Source: a bacterium (lineage in GTDB: Bacteria; Bdellovibrionota; UBA1018). Taken from it: a DNA stretch of 64,000 nt. The translations under genes and the position numbers were made by a program. The notes under the pieces were generated by a model that was not told the origin of the DNA, did not search any database, and saw nothing but the letters and a program-made list of their open reading frames with translations. Location of the stretch: the NCBI GenBank assembly GCA_019751945.1, contig JAIEMT010000016.1:1-64000 (forward strand), read 5' to 3'. Shown one piece after another: positions 26,522 through 34,546 of the stretch (position 1 is the first letter of the stretch; each line of letters starts with the position of its first letter).

Positions 26522-27658
26522 CTAGTTCGCAGTGAGCGAGCGGCCGATGATCATTCGTTGAATTTGGTTGGTGCCTTCGACGATTTGCATGACCTTGGCT
26601 TCTCGCATGTAACGTTCCACCGGAAAGTCTTGAGTGTAACCCGATCCGCCGAGGATTTGAACAGCGTCGGTCGTCACTTTCATCGCCATATCGGTGGCAA
26701 AGAGTTTTGCCATGGCAGCTTGAGTGGAATAAGGTTTGCCCTGGTCTTTGAGCCATGCGGCGCGTTGCACGAGGAGGCGTGCGGCATCCAGTTGTACGGC
26801 CATGTCCGCGAGCATGAAGGCGATTCCCTGAAACTCACCGATGGGTTTGCCAAACTGCTCGCGTTGCTGAGAGTGACTCACGGCTACTTCAAGTGCCGAG
26901 CGAGCAATGCCTAGTGAAGCGGCGCCAATGGTGATTCGACCGCTATCAAGCGCGGTCATCGCTACCTTGAAGCCGTCGCCTTCTTTGCCCACCAAGTTTT
27001 CAGCAGGGATCTTACATTTCTGGAAAATCAATTCCATGGTGTGGGAGGTGTGCCATCCCATTTTCTTTTCGCGCTTGCCGTACTGAAAACCAGGAGTTCC
27101 TTTTTCAACGATAAACGAAGAAACTCCTTTGGGGCCGGGGCCGCCGGTTCGAGCCATCACAATCAAAGTGCTGGCGATGTCCCCTTGAGTCGTCCAAAGT
27201 TTTGTTCCGTCTAAGACGTAATAGTTGCCCTCTTTCTTAGCGGTGGTGCGCAGACTTCCGGCATCGGATCCAGAAGAGGCCTCTGAAAGAGAGAATGCTC
27301 CAATCGCAGCACCAGAAGCGAGAGGCGGAATGTATTTCTTTTTCTGCGCTTCATTTCCAAACAGATTCAAAATGACTTGAGTGAGGCCGGTCACGGCCAC
27401 GCTGATCGAATATCCTGCATTGACGGCGGCCAATTCCTCGATCGCGACGATGTATTCGCTATAGCCGAGCCCCGCGCCTTCGTAATCTTCCGGAAGGGGA
27501 ATACCTGTGAGACCGATCTCTCCCAACTTCTTGATCAGCTCAGGACGAAAGCGTTCGGCTTTCTCGTCTTCTTCGACGATGGGTGCCAGTTCAGTCTTCG
27601 CAAATTTCCGCGCCAAATCTCTCAGTTCTTTTTGGACTGCGGTTTCTTCGAAGTTCAT
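26522..27658 (-). CDS. Acyl-CoA dehydrogenase
   Basis: A 378-residue flavoenzyme of the acyl-CoA dehydrogenase family. AFSLSEASSGSDAG and LWTTQGDIA bind FAD and substrate, and the catalytic base is Glu361 in VEGTNQIQR, the position used by short- and medium-chain dehydrogenases. It oxidises acyl-CoA to the enoyl-CoA with electrons passing to ETF. Chain-length preference cannot be told. It is followed 11 nt downstream by pgi and preceded by a second, different dehydrogenase 12 nt away, so all three are likely co-transcribed. Confidence 0.9.
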   Translation of the reverse strand: MNFEETAVQKELRDLARKFAKTELAPIVEEDEKAERFRPELIKKLGEIGLTGIPLPEDYEGAGLGYSEYIVAIEELAAVNAGYSISVAVTGLTQVILNLFGNEAQKKKYIPPLASGAAIGAFSLSEASSGSDAGSLRTTAKKEGNYYVLDGTKLWTTQGDIASTLIVMARTGGPGPKGVSSFIVEKGTPGFQYGKREKKMGWHTSHTMELIFQKCKIPAENLVGKEGDGFKVAMTALDSGRITIGAASLGIARSALEVAVSHSQQREQFGKPIGEFQGIAFMLADMAVQLDAARLLVQRAAWLKDQGKPYSTQAAMAKLFATDMAMKVTTDAVQILGGSGYTQDFPVERYMREAKVMQIVEGTNQIQRMIIGRSLTAN

Positions 27659-27670
27659 TCGATCTCCAAT

Positions 27671-28828
27671 TTATGTTTTTGCCACTTCTCCGAGCATTGA
27701 TTTCGCAATGACGATGCGGAGAATTTCATTTGTACCCGCGCCGATTTCCATCAGCTTGGCATCGCGCAAGTAGCGTTCGACGGGAAATTCACGGGTGTAG
27801 CCGTAGCCCCCCAAAATTTGAATGGCATCCATGGCAATTCGAGTGGCGACCTGAGCTGTGATGAGTTTTGCTTTTGCGGCTTCGGTGCTGCCGTCTTTTG
27901 CTGAGATTGTGCCGAGATCCCACATCTTGGCAGTTTGAAATACGAGAGCGCGACAAGCTTCGTACTGGGATGAAGCTTCGGCAAGGCGTTCTTGAATCAT
28001 TTGAAAGGAGCCAATGGGTTTGCCGAACTGCTTTCTTTCCTGAGCATAAAGTTGAGACACGGCAATAGCTGAGCGAGCAATTCCCAAAGAAATTCCGGAG
28101 ATCGTAATGCGCTCCAAGTCGAGATTTCGCATCATCATTTTAATACTGTTATTTTCTGTTCCGACGCGATTTTTCTCCGGGACTTTGCAATCTTCAAAAA
28201 TCAATTCCCCAGTAGGGGATCCTCGCATTCCCATTTTTTGGAATTTTTTTCCAGTCGAGAAGCCTTTCATTCCCCGTTCAACGAGGAATGTAGAAACATC
28301 TTTTCGTCCCGTGCCTGTTTTTGCATAGACATAAAACGCGTGGCCCACGGGACCGTTCGTAATCCAGGTTTTTGTGCCGTTCAAAACGTAATCCGAGCCT
28401 GATTTGTTGGCTTTCGTGGTCATACCCAGCGCGTCGGAACCAGCACCGGGTTCGGACATTCCCATTCCACCGAGCCATTCCCCGCTAATTAATTTTGGGA
28501 GGAAGTGTTTTTTCTGTTCGGTTGAGCCGTTGCAGCCGATTTGATTCACGCAAAGGATGGAGTGTGCGAGGTAAGAGAGCGCTGTGGAGGCATCGACAGC
28601 GGCAATTTCTTCCATAGCGATAGTCGCGGCAACCGCGTCCAGACCCGCTCCACCGTCTTTTTCAGAAACGGTGATGCCCAAAAGGCCGAGTTCACCCATT
28701 TTTTTAAATGGTTCGTGATGAAATCCTTCGTCCTCATCGAGCTGCGCTGCGCGCGGTTCGAGCTCGGTCCTAGCAAATTGACGCACTGTTTCTTGGAGCA
28801 TCCGATGCTCGTCAGAAAAAAACCACAT
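27671..28828 (-). CDS. Acyl-CoA dehydrogenase, isovaleryl-CoA dehydrogenase-like
   Basis: A 385-residue acyl-CoA dehydrogenase. Unlike its neighbour, it has Gly instead of Glu at the standard catalytic position (EIGAGTNEILR). The catalytic base is instead Glu239 in NLDLERITI, the arrangement known from isovaleryl-CoA dehydrogenase. It may therefore act on branched substrates in leucine breakdown. An excellent ribosome site (AAGGAGT) lies 6-7 nt before its ATG and overlaps the start of the divergent gene. The tandem pair suggests a fatty or branched acid degradation unit. Confidence 0.88.
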   Translation of the reverse strand: MWFFSDEHRMLQETVRQFARTELEPRAAQLDEDEGFHHEPFKKMGELGLLGITVSEKDGGAGLDAVAATIAMEEIAAVDASTALSYLAHSILCVNQIGCNGSTEQKKHFLPKLISGEWLGGMGMSEPGAGSDALGMTTKANKSGSDYVLNGTKTWITNGPVGHAFYVYAKTGTGRKDVSTFLVERGMKGFSTGKKFQKMGMRGSPTGELIFEDCKVPEKNRVGTENNSIKMMMRNLDLERITISGISLGIARSAIAVSQLYAQERKQFGKPIGSFQMIQERLAEASSQYEACRALVFQTAKMWDLGTISAKDGSTEAAKAKLITAQVATRIAMDAIQILGGYGYTREFPVERYLRDAKLMEIGAGTNEILRIVIAKSMLGEVAKT

Positions 28829-28868
28829 AAAGGTGACTCCTTTATTTGAACATGCAATAATTCATACC

Positions 28869-30887
28869 ATGGTGGGGCCCGAAGTAAATGCACATCCAAT
28901 CCGACTTGTTGTCAATTATTGGGAAATTCCGCAATCCTCGTTAGGAGCCAGACTCGAGGAATTGCTGCGAAACGGAATTTCTCATGTTGCAACTTTCCTC
29001 CCGTGGCAAGCAGTTGAATCGGACATTTCTCATTCGTTGAGCCGTTTTTTACAAGCTGTGTCGGAACGCGAAATGTCGGTTTCGCTTATCGCGAGTCCCG
29101 AAGTCGGCGTGCACTATCCCAACTCGGGTTTGCCGAAAGATATTTTTAATAAACATGATCCTGCTGCAAGGCATAGTCGCGGCGGTGCAGTCGGTGTTCA
29201 CTTGGCGCCAAATTCTTTTGCGCTCCCTTCGCTTCTGAGCTCTGAGTTCTCGAAGCGGTATCAAAATTATCTCTCTCGTCTCGACAATCTCTTAGGCGAC
29301 ATGGGTCGCTTGCAATCGCAGCTTCTCGACGAAGCGACCGTCGTTTTGACCGGAAGCTATTGGAAGTACATGCGTGCTCCGCAAGATTCCAGCATGTCGA
29401 TTTTTGGCAGCATCTGCGGAGATTTTTCGCCGTCGGCGAGTTTGAATTTTCGTCAGAAGGTTGAACAGTTTTATAGTCAGAAGGAATTCTTGGATCCGAA
29501 TCCCATGGCTGCTCAGCGGTGGAAGACCAAGAATATGGAAGACATCAATCGGCGCTGGTTCTATCAGAGCTGCGAAGATGTTTTTCGTGCGCGTTCTTCA
29601 CAGTTTTTGACTCGTAAGGCCCGCGTTCGCCGAATGAAGCATATTGAACTCTTTACTCCCGAAGCGGATCCGAGTTTGGCTTATTCGACTTTTGTTCAAG
29701 CGGTTTCTGGTGGTCGCGCCGACTTTTCTCGACTGAATTCTATTGTCGACGAGGCTTGCAGACGTTCTTCCAATTTTGACGGTGAAGCGCTTCCGCCCTA
29801 CATGCATTGGACAGGTTTCGGAAGTTTTCGTACCTTGAACGATTCCGAAAAACAGTTTCTGATTTTGAAATCGCTTTTACTCACCGGAAGTCAGGGGGGC
29901 GGAATTTATCTGGATGATCGCGAATGGTTCTCGCTTTCTCCGACGTTCCGAAATCGTGCTGAGAATCTGGCTCGCTCTTTGGGGCAGCGAGAGCTCAAGG
30001 CTCAGCCTCAAGTTTTGTATCTAGCGCCGAGTCTTTGGTCGAAAGTGGATCCGCTTTGGGAAGAGATTCAAAAGAAGTTGCCGGAAGATTCTCGAATTGT
30101 TTCTTCCGTCGATCGAGTTCAGCGGGAGCGTGATGCCAATTTAGTTTTGGTCGATCCTTCGTTTGTCATGACTCGAGATCAGGTTTCTAAGCTCACCGGT
30201 TGGGTCAGTTCTCCACAAGGACAGGGTCGCATTTTGGTGATGCCGCGCAGTCAGTTGTACACCGAGGCTGCCAAAGCCGAGCTCGAACAGGTTATTTCAA
30301 AAGCCGAGAGGCTCGATGTGAATCTCGGTATTTCTTATCAGCTCAGAACTTTAGGAAACGGGAAGCTCGTTATTTACGATCTCCCCGAAGGAAGCGAGAA
30401 TAAGGAATCCGCTTGGCAGATTTTCTTAAACTCCCTTTTCTCTTTGGCGAATATCACACACTTCTGCAGCGTGAGTGATGGCCGTCTCCGCATTCTCCCG
30501 TTGCATTTGAACAGTGCAGGTTTGGGTATTTTCATCGTGAATCCGAGTGGGCGTGCAGTGACAGCAGATTTGATTTTTCCATCCGAAGTAAATATTTCAG
30601 ATTTGGGAAGTCTATTCTCTGCATCGGGCTTGGCGCCTCAGGATTTTTCGCAGAAAGCGCCGACCGATCAAGTCGCTGCCAGTCGCTATGCTTTGGAAGT
30701 CCCGCCGTACGGCGTTCTCCCCTTGGGCGTCGCTGGTTTGAAAATGGACGAAGTTCGTTTTGAAATGCATGAGAGTCAAAAGGCCGGAGATGTGACGGAG
30801 TCGCTTCGCTCGAATGTAGCGGATGCCGGAGTCAATGAACTTCCCGGACATTCTGCAGGTGAGGATATTGGAGCGTTATGGAGCTGA
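28869..30887 (+). CDS. GH42-like multidomain protein (possibly degenerate glycosidase)
   Basis: From ATG 28869 it encodes 672 residues without signal peptide. I reject the GTG at 28833 because the bases there are the ribosome site of the divergent dehydrogenase. Residues 1-350 look like a TIM barrel (RLVVNYWEIPQSSLG; GISHVATFLPWQAVE). Residues about 370-490 resemble the GATase-like trimerisation domain of GH42 beta-galactosidases, and the end VPPYGVLPLG matches GH35/42 C-terminal domains. The expected catalytic Asn-Glu pair is not evident, so enzymatic activity is doubtful. It overlaps the next gene by 10 nt. Family match is by architecture only. Confidence 0.6.
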   Translation: MVGPEVNAHPIRLVVNYWEIPQSSLGARLEELLRNGISHVATFLPWQAVESDISHSLSRFLQAVSEREMSVSLIASPEVGVHYPNSGLPKDIFNKHDPAARHSRGGAVGVHLAPNSFALPSLLSSEFSKRYQNYLSRLDNLLGDMGRLQSQLLDEATVVLTGSYWKYMRAPQDSSMSIFGSICGDFSPSASLNFRQKVEQFYSQKEFLDPNPMAAQRWKTKNMEDINRRWFYQSCEDVFRARSSQFLTRKARVRRMKHIELFTPEADPSLAYSTFVQAVSGGRADFSRLNSIVDEACRRSSNFDGEALPPYMHWTGFGSFRTLNDSEKQFLILKSLLLTGSQGGGIYLDDREWFSLSPTFRNRAENLARSLGQRELKAQPQVLYLAPSLWSKVDPLWEEIQKKLPEDSRIVSSVDRVQRERDANLVLVDPSFVMTRDQVSKLTGWVSSPQGQGRILVMPRSQLYTEAAKAELEQVISKAERLDVNLGISYQLRTLGNGKLVIYDLPEGSENKESAWQIFLNSLFSLANITHFCSVSDGRLRILPLHLNSAGLGIFIVNPSGRAVTADLIFPSEVNISDLGSLFSASGLAPQDFSQKAPTDQVAASRYALEVPPYGVLPLGVAGLKMDEVRFEMHESQKAGDVTESLRSNVADAGVNELPGHSAGEDIGALWS

Positions 30888-31672
30888 CCCACGATTGGCG
30901 AGTTTTTCACCGTATTTTCTATTCTCACGATTCTAAAACTCCGGTTCAAAACAGACCTTCTCCAATCGGACCCATTTACGTCGTCGTCCACCAAGATCGA
31001 ATTGTTTCCGCGCTCAGCGATGGCGAAGATTTTTCAAACCTCGTGGGTTCTTCTTATAAGGAATTCAGTCAGCAGAAATCTTTTCGCGAGATTATCGCGT
31101 TTGAGCGCGACCATGTTGATTCCTGGTTGGGTACGTCGCTTTCTCTTCCCCATTATTTCGAACAGCAGGAGTTTTTACGTACTCAGGCTTTTCAGGCCAA
31201 GGGCAAGCGGGATTGGACTCAGAGCTCGAAGCGATTTCGTCCCCACTTTCTTCTGAAGTCGTTGCAAAGCTGGTGGAGAAAAGTTCTCCCTTCGAATTAT
31301 GGAATCTATATTCGCCTAACGGGCACCGAGGGACATGTTGTTCTCTTGGTTCGTAATGGAATGTTCGTAGGTTTCCATGAGCCGGATCTCACCAGCTTTT
31401 ACAAACAACGAGAAGTGGCTCAGAAAATTGCAAAAGATATTATTCGCGCGAAGAGTCAGGAACAAGAAGGGCTCATTCAGTTTTTCAAAGATAAATATCA
31501 GGTTCCGTTTTTCACCGTCTTTGCTTCCGCGCAAGATTGGCAAGCCTGGTCCCGGCTTTCAAATCCGTGGGTCGAAGTTCTGCAGGCGATGCAGAAAAAG
31601 ACCCTCAAGGTTGTTCCCTTTCGATGGGGAGTGGCCTTCTTGCTGGGGTTGCGCGCGTATCTGGGGATTTGA
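30878..31672 (+). CDS. Unknown protein translationally coupled to the GH42-like gene
   Basis: A 264-residue protein that begins inside the end of the GH42-like gene. It has no signal peptide. A hydrophobic C-terminus (WGVAFLLGLRAYLG) and a basic region (WWRKVLPS) are visible. The central YGIYIRLTGTEGHVVLLVRNG strand set looks like a compact beta domain. I do not recognise the family. The overlap suggests it is made together with the GH42-like protein. It ends 9 nt before the first hairpin repeat. Confidence 0.6.
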   Translation: MELTHDWRVFHRIFYSHDSKTPVQNRPSPIGPIYVVVHQDRIVSALSDGEDFSNLVGSSYKEFSQQKSFREIIAFERDHVDSWLGTSLSLPHYFEQQEFLRTQAFQAKGKRDWTQSSKRFRPHFLLKSLQSWWRKVLPSNYGIYIRLTGTEGHVVLLVRNGMFVGFHEPDLTSFYKQREVAQKIAKDIIRAKSQEQEGLIQFFKDKYQVPFFTVFASAQDWQAWSRLSNPWVEVLQAMQKKTLKVVPFRWGVAFLLGLRAYLGI

Positions 31673-31680
31673 AACGGAGT

Positions 31681-31799
31681 CTGTTTGCGGTTTGCAGTCT
31701 GCGGAAACTGGCAGCGGTCTGCTGTTTCAGGTTCAGTTGCCGACTTTAACAGCTTCAGCAGACCGATGCCTGCCTCTGCAGACTGCAAACAGCAAACCG
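31681..31799 (+). repeat. Hairpin repeat element, copy 1 (inverted relative to copy 2)
   Basis: This ~119-nt noncoding element folds on itself: arms GTTTGCAGTCTGC (31690-31702) and GCAGACTGCAAAC (31778-31790) pair perfectly, and a second 15-nt pair (31710-31724 with 31756-31770) matches at 14 positions. A 42-nt core (31704-31745) is identical, in inverted orientation, to 32570-32611 of copy 2. Nested arms and two inverted copies around one gene resemble REP/BIME or MITE-type elements. Confidence 0.75.
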
Positions 31800-31923
31800 T
31801 GTCATTAGAGCTTCTACTGCATTCAACCCAGATCTATTAATTTTTCAAATCTCCTCAGATCCCCTATCTTCGAAAGTGTTCGCGGGGGTCGCGAATCATT
31901 GTTCGGGGGATTCATCAAGCATG
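31800..31923. other. Intergenic stretch between repeat and leader of the secreted-protein gene
   Basis: AT-rich and without an open frame. Notable content is a hairpin TTCGCG-GGGGT-CGCGAA (31879-31895) followed by an imperfect direct repeat of TGTTCGGGGG. These may be operator or attenuator elements for the gene at 32007. No convincing sigma-70 boxes were found here by eye. Together with flanking features it explains the 335-nt gap between 31672 and 32007. Confidence 0.3.
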
Positions 31924-31956
31924 CTGATCTGAAGTTCTGGATCAGGATTTTTTCTT
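31924..31956 (+). terminator. Terminator-like stem-loop with T run
   Basis: CTGATC (31924-31929) and GATCAG (31940-31945) form a 6-bp stem with a 10-nt loop, followed by GATTTTTTCTT. It could end transcripts from upstream or act as an attenuator in the leader of the secreted-protein gene. The stem is short, so activity is uncertain. Confidence 0.35.
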
Positions 31957-31968
31957 AAGTTCCCCGAC

Positions 31969-31986
31969 ATGAAACAGTTGTTTCAT
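31969..31986 (+). promoter_or_regulatory. 18-bp perfect palindrome upstream of the secreted-protein gene
   Basis: ATGAAACA and TGTTTCAT are complementary over 8 bp with a 2-nt centre. The palindrome ends 20 nt before the ATG at 32007 and about 5 nt before the AAAAGGGG ribosome site. It has the size and symmetry of a dimeric repressor operator, or could form an mRNA hairpin near the ribosome site. Confidence 0.45.
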
Positions 31987-32006
31987 ATTCAAAAGGGGAT
32001 CTATCC

Positions 32007-32510
32007 ATGAAAAAGTTATTTCTGATTTCGATGTTGGTGGCAGGTGTCGTTACATCTCAGGGTTTACAGGCTCAAGCGCGTAGCTTAACGCCACACTTAC
32101 CAATGGTGGCTGTTGATAACGTCAGTGCTCAAATCTCAAAAGTAGTAGTCGATAATTACGGTGTCATGAATGTTTATCCGGCTGATCCGAGTGCTCAGGT
32201 CGTCACTACCCAGCTCTCGAACGAAAACTTCCAATACGTGACGGATCAAGCACGCGGTCTTTCAAAAGCAGCGGTCCACGTTTTCCGCAAACACGTCGTT
32301 TGTATGATGGTGGTTTCGCCGTACCAGCCGATGTTGCAAGTGTCGAACACCACTGACATGTTCGATTTCACCGGCGAAATGCGCGATATTTTGAGCATGC
32401 AAAGCTGCGCGATTCCGACGACCGTCACTCCAGTGGAAGAAAACGATATTCGAAATGCTCGTGAATTGAAGGCTGTGATTGTCGCCCTCGCGAACGAAGC
32501 AGCTCAGTAA
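32007..32510 (+). CDS. Small secreted protein, unknown function
   Basis: A 167-residue protein with a clear signal peptide (MKKLFLISMLVAGVVTSQ, cleavage after LQAQA). The mature part has two cysteines (in HVVCMMVVSP and MQSCAIPTT), which may form a disulfide, and ends in an alanine-rich helix (LKAVIVALANEAAQ). I do not recognise a family. The gene stands alone, with its own palindrome and terminator-like leader, bracketed by two inverted copies of a hairpin repeat. That suggests independent regulation and possibly movement as a cassette. Confidence 0.8.
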   Translation: MKKLFLISMLVAGVVTSQGLQAQARSLTPHLPMVAVDNVSAQISKVVVDNYGVMNVYPADPSAQVVTTQLSNENFQYVTDQARGLSKAAVHVFRKHVVCMMVVSPYQPMLQVSNTTDMFDFTGEMRDILSMQSCAIPTTVTPVEENDIRNARELKAVIVALANEAAQ

Positions 32511-32514
32511 GAGG

Positions 32515-32636
32515 TCGGTTTGCGGTTAGCGGTTTGCTGAATCGGGCATCGGTTGGCTGAAACAGTTACAGTCGGCAACTGAACCTGAAACAGCAGACCG
32601 CTGCCAGTTTCTGCTGACCGCAAACAGCAAACAGTC
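32515..32636 (-). repeat. Hairpin repeat element, copy 2 (inverted relative to copy 1)
   Basis: This copy starts 5 nt after the stop of the secreted-protein gene and ends 7 nt before the hmgA stop. Its 32570-32611 segment is identical to the reverse complement of 31704-31745. Like copy 1 it contains nested self-complementary arms with CAGCAGACCG and GACCGCAAAC words. Outside the core the copies diverge, so they are not a fresh duplication. It may act as a bidirectional terminator between the convergent genes. Confidence 0.75.
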
Positions 32637-32642
32637 TGAGTT

Positions 32643-33776
32643 TCACCGACCTTGATCTAGCTTCCAGCTCATCGCGTACTCGCGATATTCAATCGACTCC
32701 GCGGCAGGAGTCGTCTTCAGCGGATGATAGGTATCCACCATCACTGCAATCTCTTCAGTGACCGTTTTGTCTGCAGCATTCTTCGCTGCGTTCGGGTGCG
32801 GACCGTGGTGAATTCCCTGGGGATGCCAAGTGATTGCACCGGCTCCAATGCCCTCGCGTGAGAAGAAATTTCCGGCGTGGTAGAAAAGCACTTCATCGAA
32901 ATCAATATTGCGATGGTAGAATGGAACCTTCATTGCGCCTTCTTCGCTTTCTAGCGGACGAGGCAAGAAAGAACAGATCACAAAGTTTCTCGCTAAGAAC
33001 GTGGTGTGCACACTGGGCGGAAGGTGATAGCGCGGCGAAATAATCGGGCGGATGTCATCGACGTTGAGCGCCCACGGAGAAAGATCGCCCTTCCATCCTG
33101 CGGCGTTCATCGGGTTCCAGGGATAGAAAACTTTCGTCCACTGCCCTTCCCGTTTAATTCTTAACTCAAATTCGCCCTGCGCATTGGCTCCCGTCTTGCG
33201 CTCGCCTTCCGGTAGCACCGGAGTCCGCATTACCATTGGATCAAACTGAGCGTGGCGTCCCAACATTCCCCGATCGGGCAAGCCGATTTCAGTCGGCGAC
33301 TCCACTACGAGGTGGGTATTCGCATTCGAAGCATTGAAGCGATAGGTCGTCCCCCGAGGAATGACGAGGTAATCGCCCTTACGGTAAGAGAAATCGCCGT
33401 AGTCGGTTTCCAGCTGTCCTTCGCCTTCGTGAATAAAGCGCACTTCATCGCCGTCGGCGTTCCGAGCAAACACGGTCATGGCCGACTTCAGCTTTGCAAT
33501 CCCGATTTGTACATCGTTGTTATAGAGAAGGATTTCCGGTTGTCCCTGCTCTTTGCCTTCGGACTTACTCGCATAGTACGATCGAGGCTTTAAATTTCCT
33601 TCAATGCGCAACCAGCCGGTAGGTGGGTGGCGATGATAAAGATGGCTCACCCGACCAAAGAAACCCTGACGCCCGTGTTCTTCTTCATAAGTTCCCTCAG
33701 GAACATCCACATGGGGCTGAATAGAATACTTGCCTTGGGCCCAGCCAAATCCGGTCGGAAGATTTTTTTCGCGCAT
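32643..33776 (-). CDS. hmgA: Homogentisate 1,2-dioxygenase
   Basis: A 377-residue cupin-fold dioxygenase. The iron-site region FDEVLFYHAGNF followed by ITWHPQGIHHGPHP contains the expected Glu and His ligands, and GEGQLETDYGDFSYRKGDY is the N-terminal cupin part. It opens the homogentisate ring to maleylacetoacetate in tyrosine and phenylalanine breakdown. It is shorter than the ~430-residue enzymes of Pseudomonas and animals, but such short forms occur. No fumarylacetoacetase or isomerase gene is adjacent. It is divergent from the MBL gene across 65 nt. Confidence 0.87.
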   Translation of the reverse strand: MREKNLPTGFGWAQGKYSIQPHVDVPEGTYEEEHGRQGFFGRVSHLYHRHPPTGWLRIEGNLKPRSYYASKSEGKEQGQPEILLYNNDVQIGIAKLKSAMTVFARNADGDEVRFIHEGEGQLETDYGDFSYRKGDYLVIPRGTTYRFNASNANTHLVVESPTEIGLPDRGMLGRHAQFDPMVMRTPVLPEGERKTGANAQGEFELRIKREGQWTKVFYPWNPMNAAGWKGDLSPWALNVDDIRPIISPRYHLPPSVHTTFLARNFVICSFLPRPLESEEGAMKVPFYHRNIDFDEVLFYHAGNFFSREGIGAGAITWHPQGIHHGPHPNAAKNAADKTVTEEIAVMVDTYHPLKTTPAAESIEYREYAMSWKLDQGR

Positions 33777-33841
33777 ACCTCACCCATTAACACGAACCTC
33801 GAGCGCTTGACTAGAGTGCTAAAGTAGGAGAATCCCAGCTT

Positions 33842-34546
33842 ATGGCGCACCCGCTGCTTCCCAATCACTTGGCTAAGACCGAGGCCCAGGGCCTGGTTCC
33901 GAATGAAGCCATTGCTCAATATGAGATTGGTTCCCTGAAGAACTTTGTCTATCTCTTGGTGGATTGGGCCGACAAAACGGCCGCCTGGGTCGACCCTCAA
34001 TCTGACCTGAGTCACCCCCTTTCGGATCTGAAGAAGCAAAAACTACAGCTCACGCACATTCTCCTCACTCACACTCATCCTGATCATATTGCGGGACTAG
34101 GAGAATTGGCCTCGCAGTTTCCGAAGGCCCAGATCGTCGTGCATCCAAAAGACACGCACCGATTAAAGGCTCGGCATGGTCTCCATCTGGCAACGCAGGG
34201 AGAGGAAATCCCTCTGGGAAAAAACACGGTGATCCAAGTTCATCACACTCCCGGACACAGCGCTGGCGAATGTAGTTATTTTATTCCGGCACAAGGTCAA
34301 AGACCGCCCTACCTTTTCACAGGCGACACCTTGTTCATTCGTGATTGCGGAAGGACCGATTTTCCCGACAGCAGTAACGAGGAAATGTTCGCTTCATTGC
34401 AAGCCTTGAAAAAGCTTCCTCGCGAAACGGTCATTCTTCCCGGCCATCATTATAAGAACGAGTGCGCCTCCACTTTAGCTCGAGAAATAGAAGAGAGTGC
34501 ACCGCTGAAATGCCGCTCAGTTCAAGAATTGGCGGACTTGCCCTAA
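33842..34546 (+). CDS. MBL-fold metallo-hydrolase (glyoxalase II-like)
   Basis: A 234-residue metallo-beta-lactamase-fold hydrolase. The zinc motif is LTHTHPDHIAGLG (HxHxDH), followed by HHTPGHSAGECSYF, FTGDTLFIRDCGRTDFP and LPGHHYKNE, the order seen in glyoxalase II and persulfide dioxygenase-type proteins. The likely substrate is a thioester, but sequence cannot separate these subgroups. Its stop overlaps the start of trmO (TAATG). Confidence 0.82.
   Translation: MAHPLLPNHLAKTEAQGLVPNEAIAQYEIGSLKNFVYLLVDWADKTAAWVDPQSDLSHPLSDLKKQKLQLTHILLTHTHPDHIAGLGELASQFPKAQIVVHPKDTHRLKARHGLHLATQGEEIPLGKNTVIQVHHTPGHSAGECSYFIPAQGQRPPYLFTGDTLFIRDCGRTDFPDSSNEEMFASLQALKKLPRETVILPGHHYKNECASTLAREIEESAPLKCRSVQELADLP

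Noticed and set aside
28833-28868. Longer GTG start for the GH42-like gene
   Set aside because: These bases are the ribosome site and leader of the divergent dehydrogenase; ATG 28869 is better placed.
33807-33825. TTGACT...TAAAGT as promoter of the MBL gene
   Set aside because: The boxes are only 7 nt apart, so they cannot be a -35/-10 pair.
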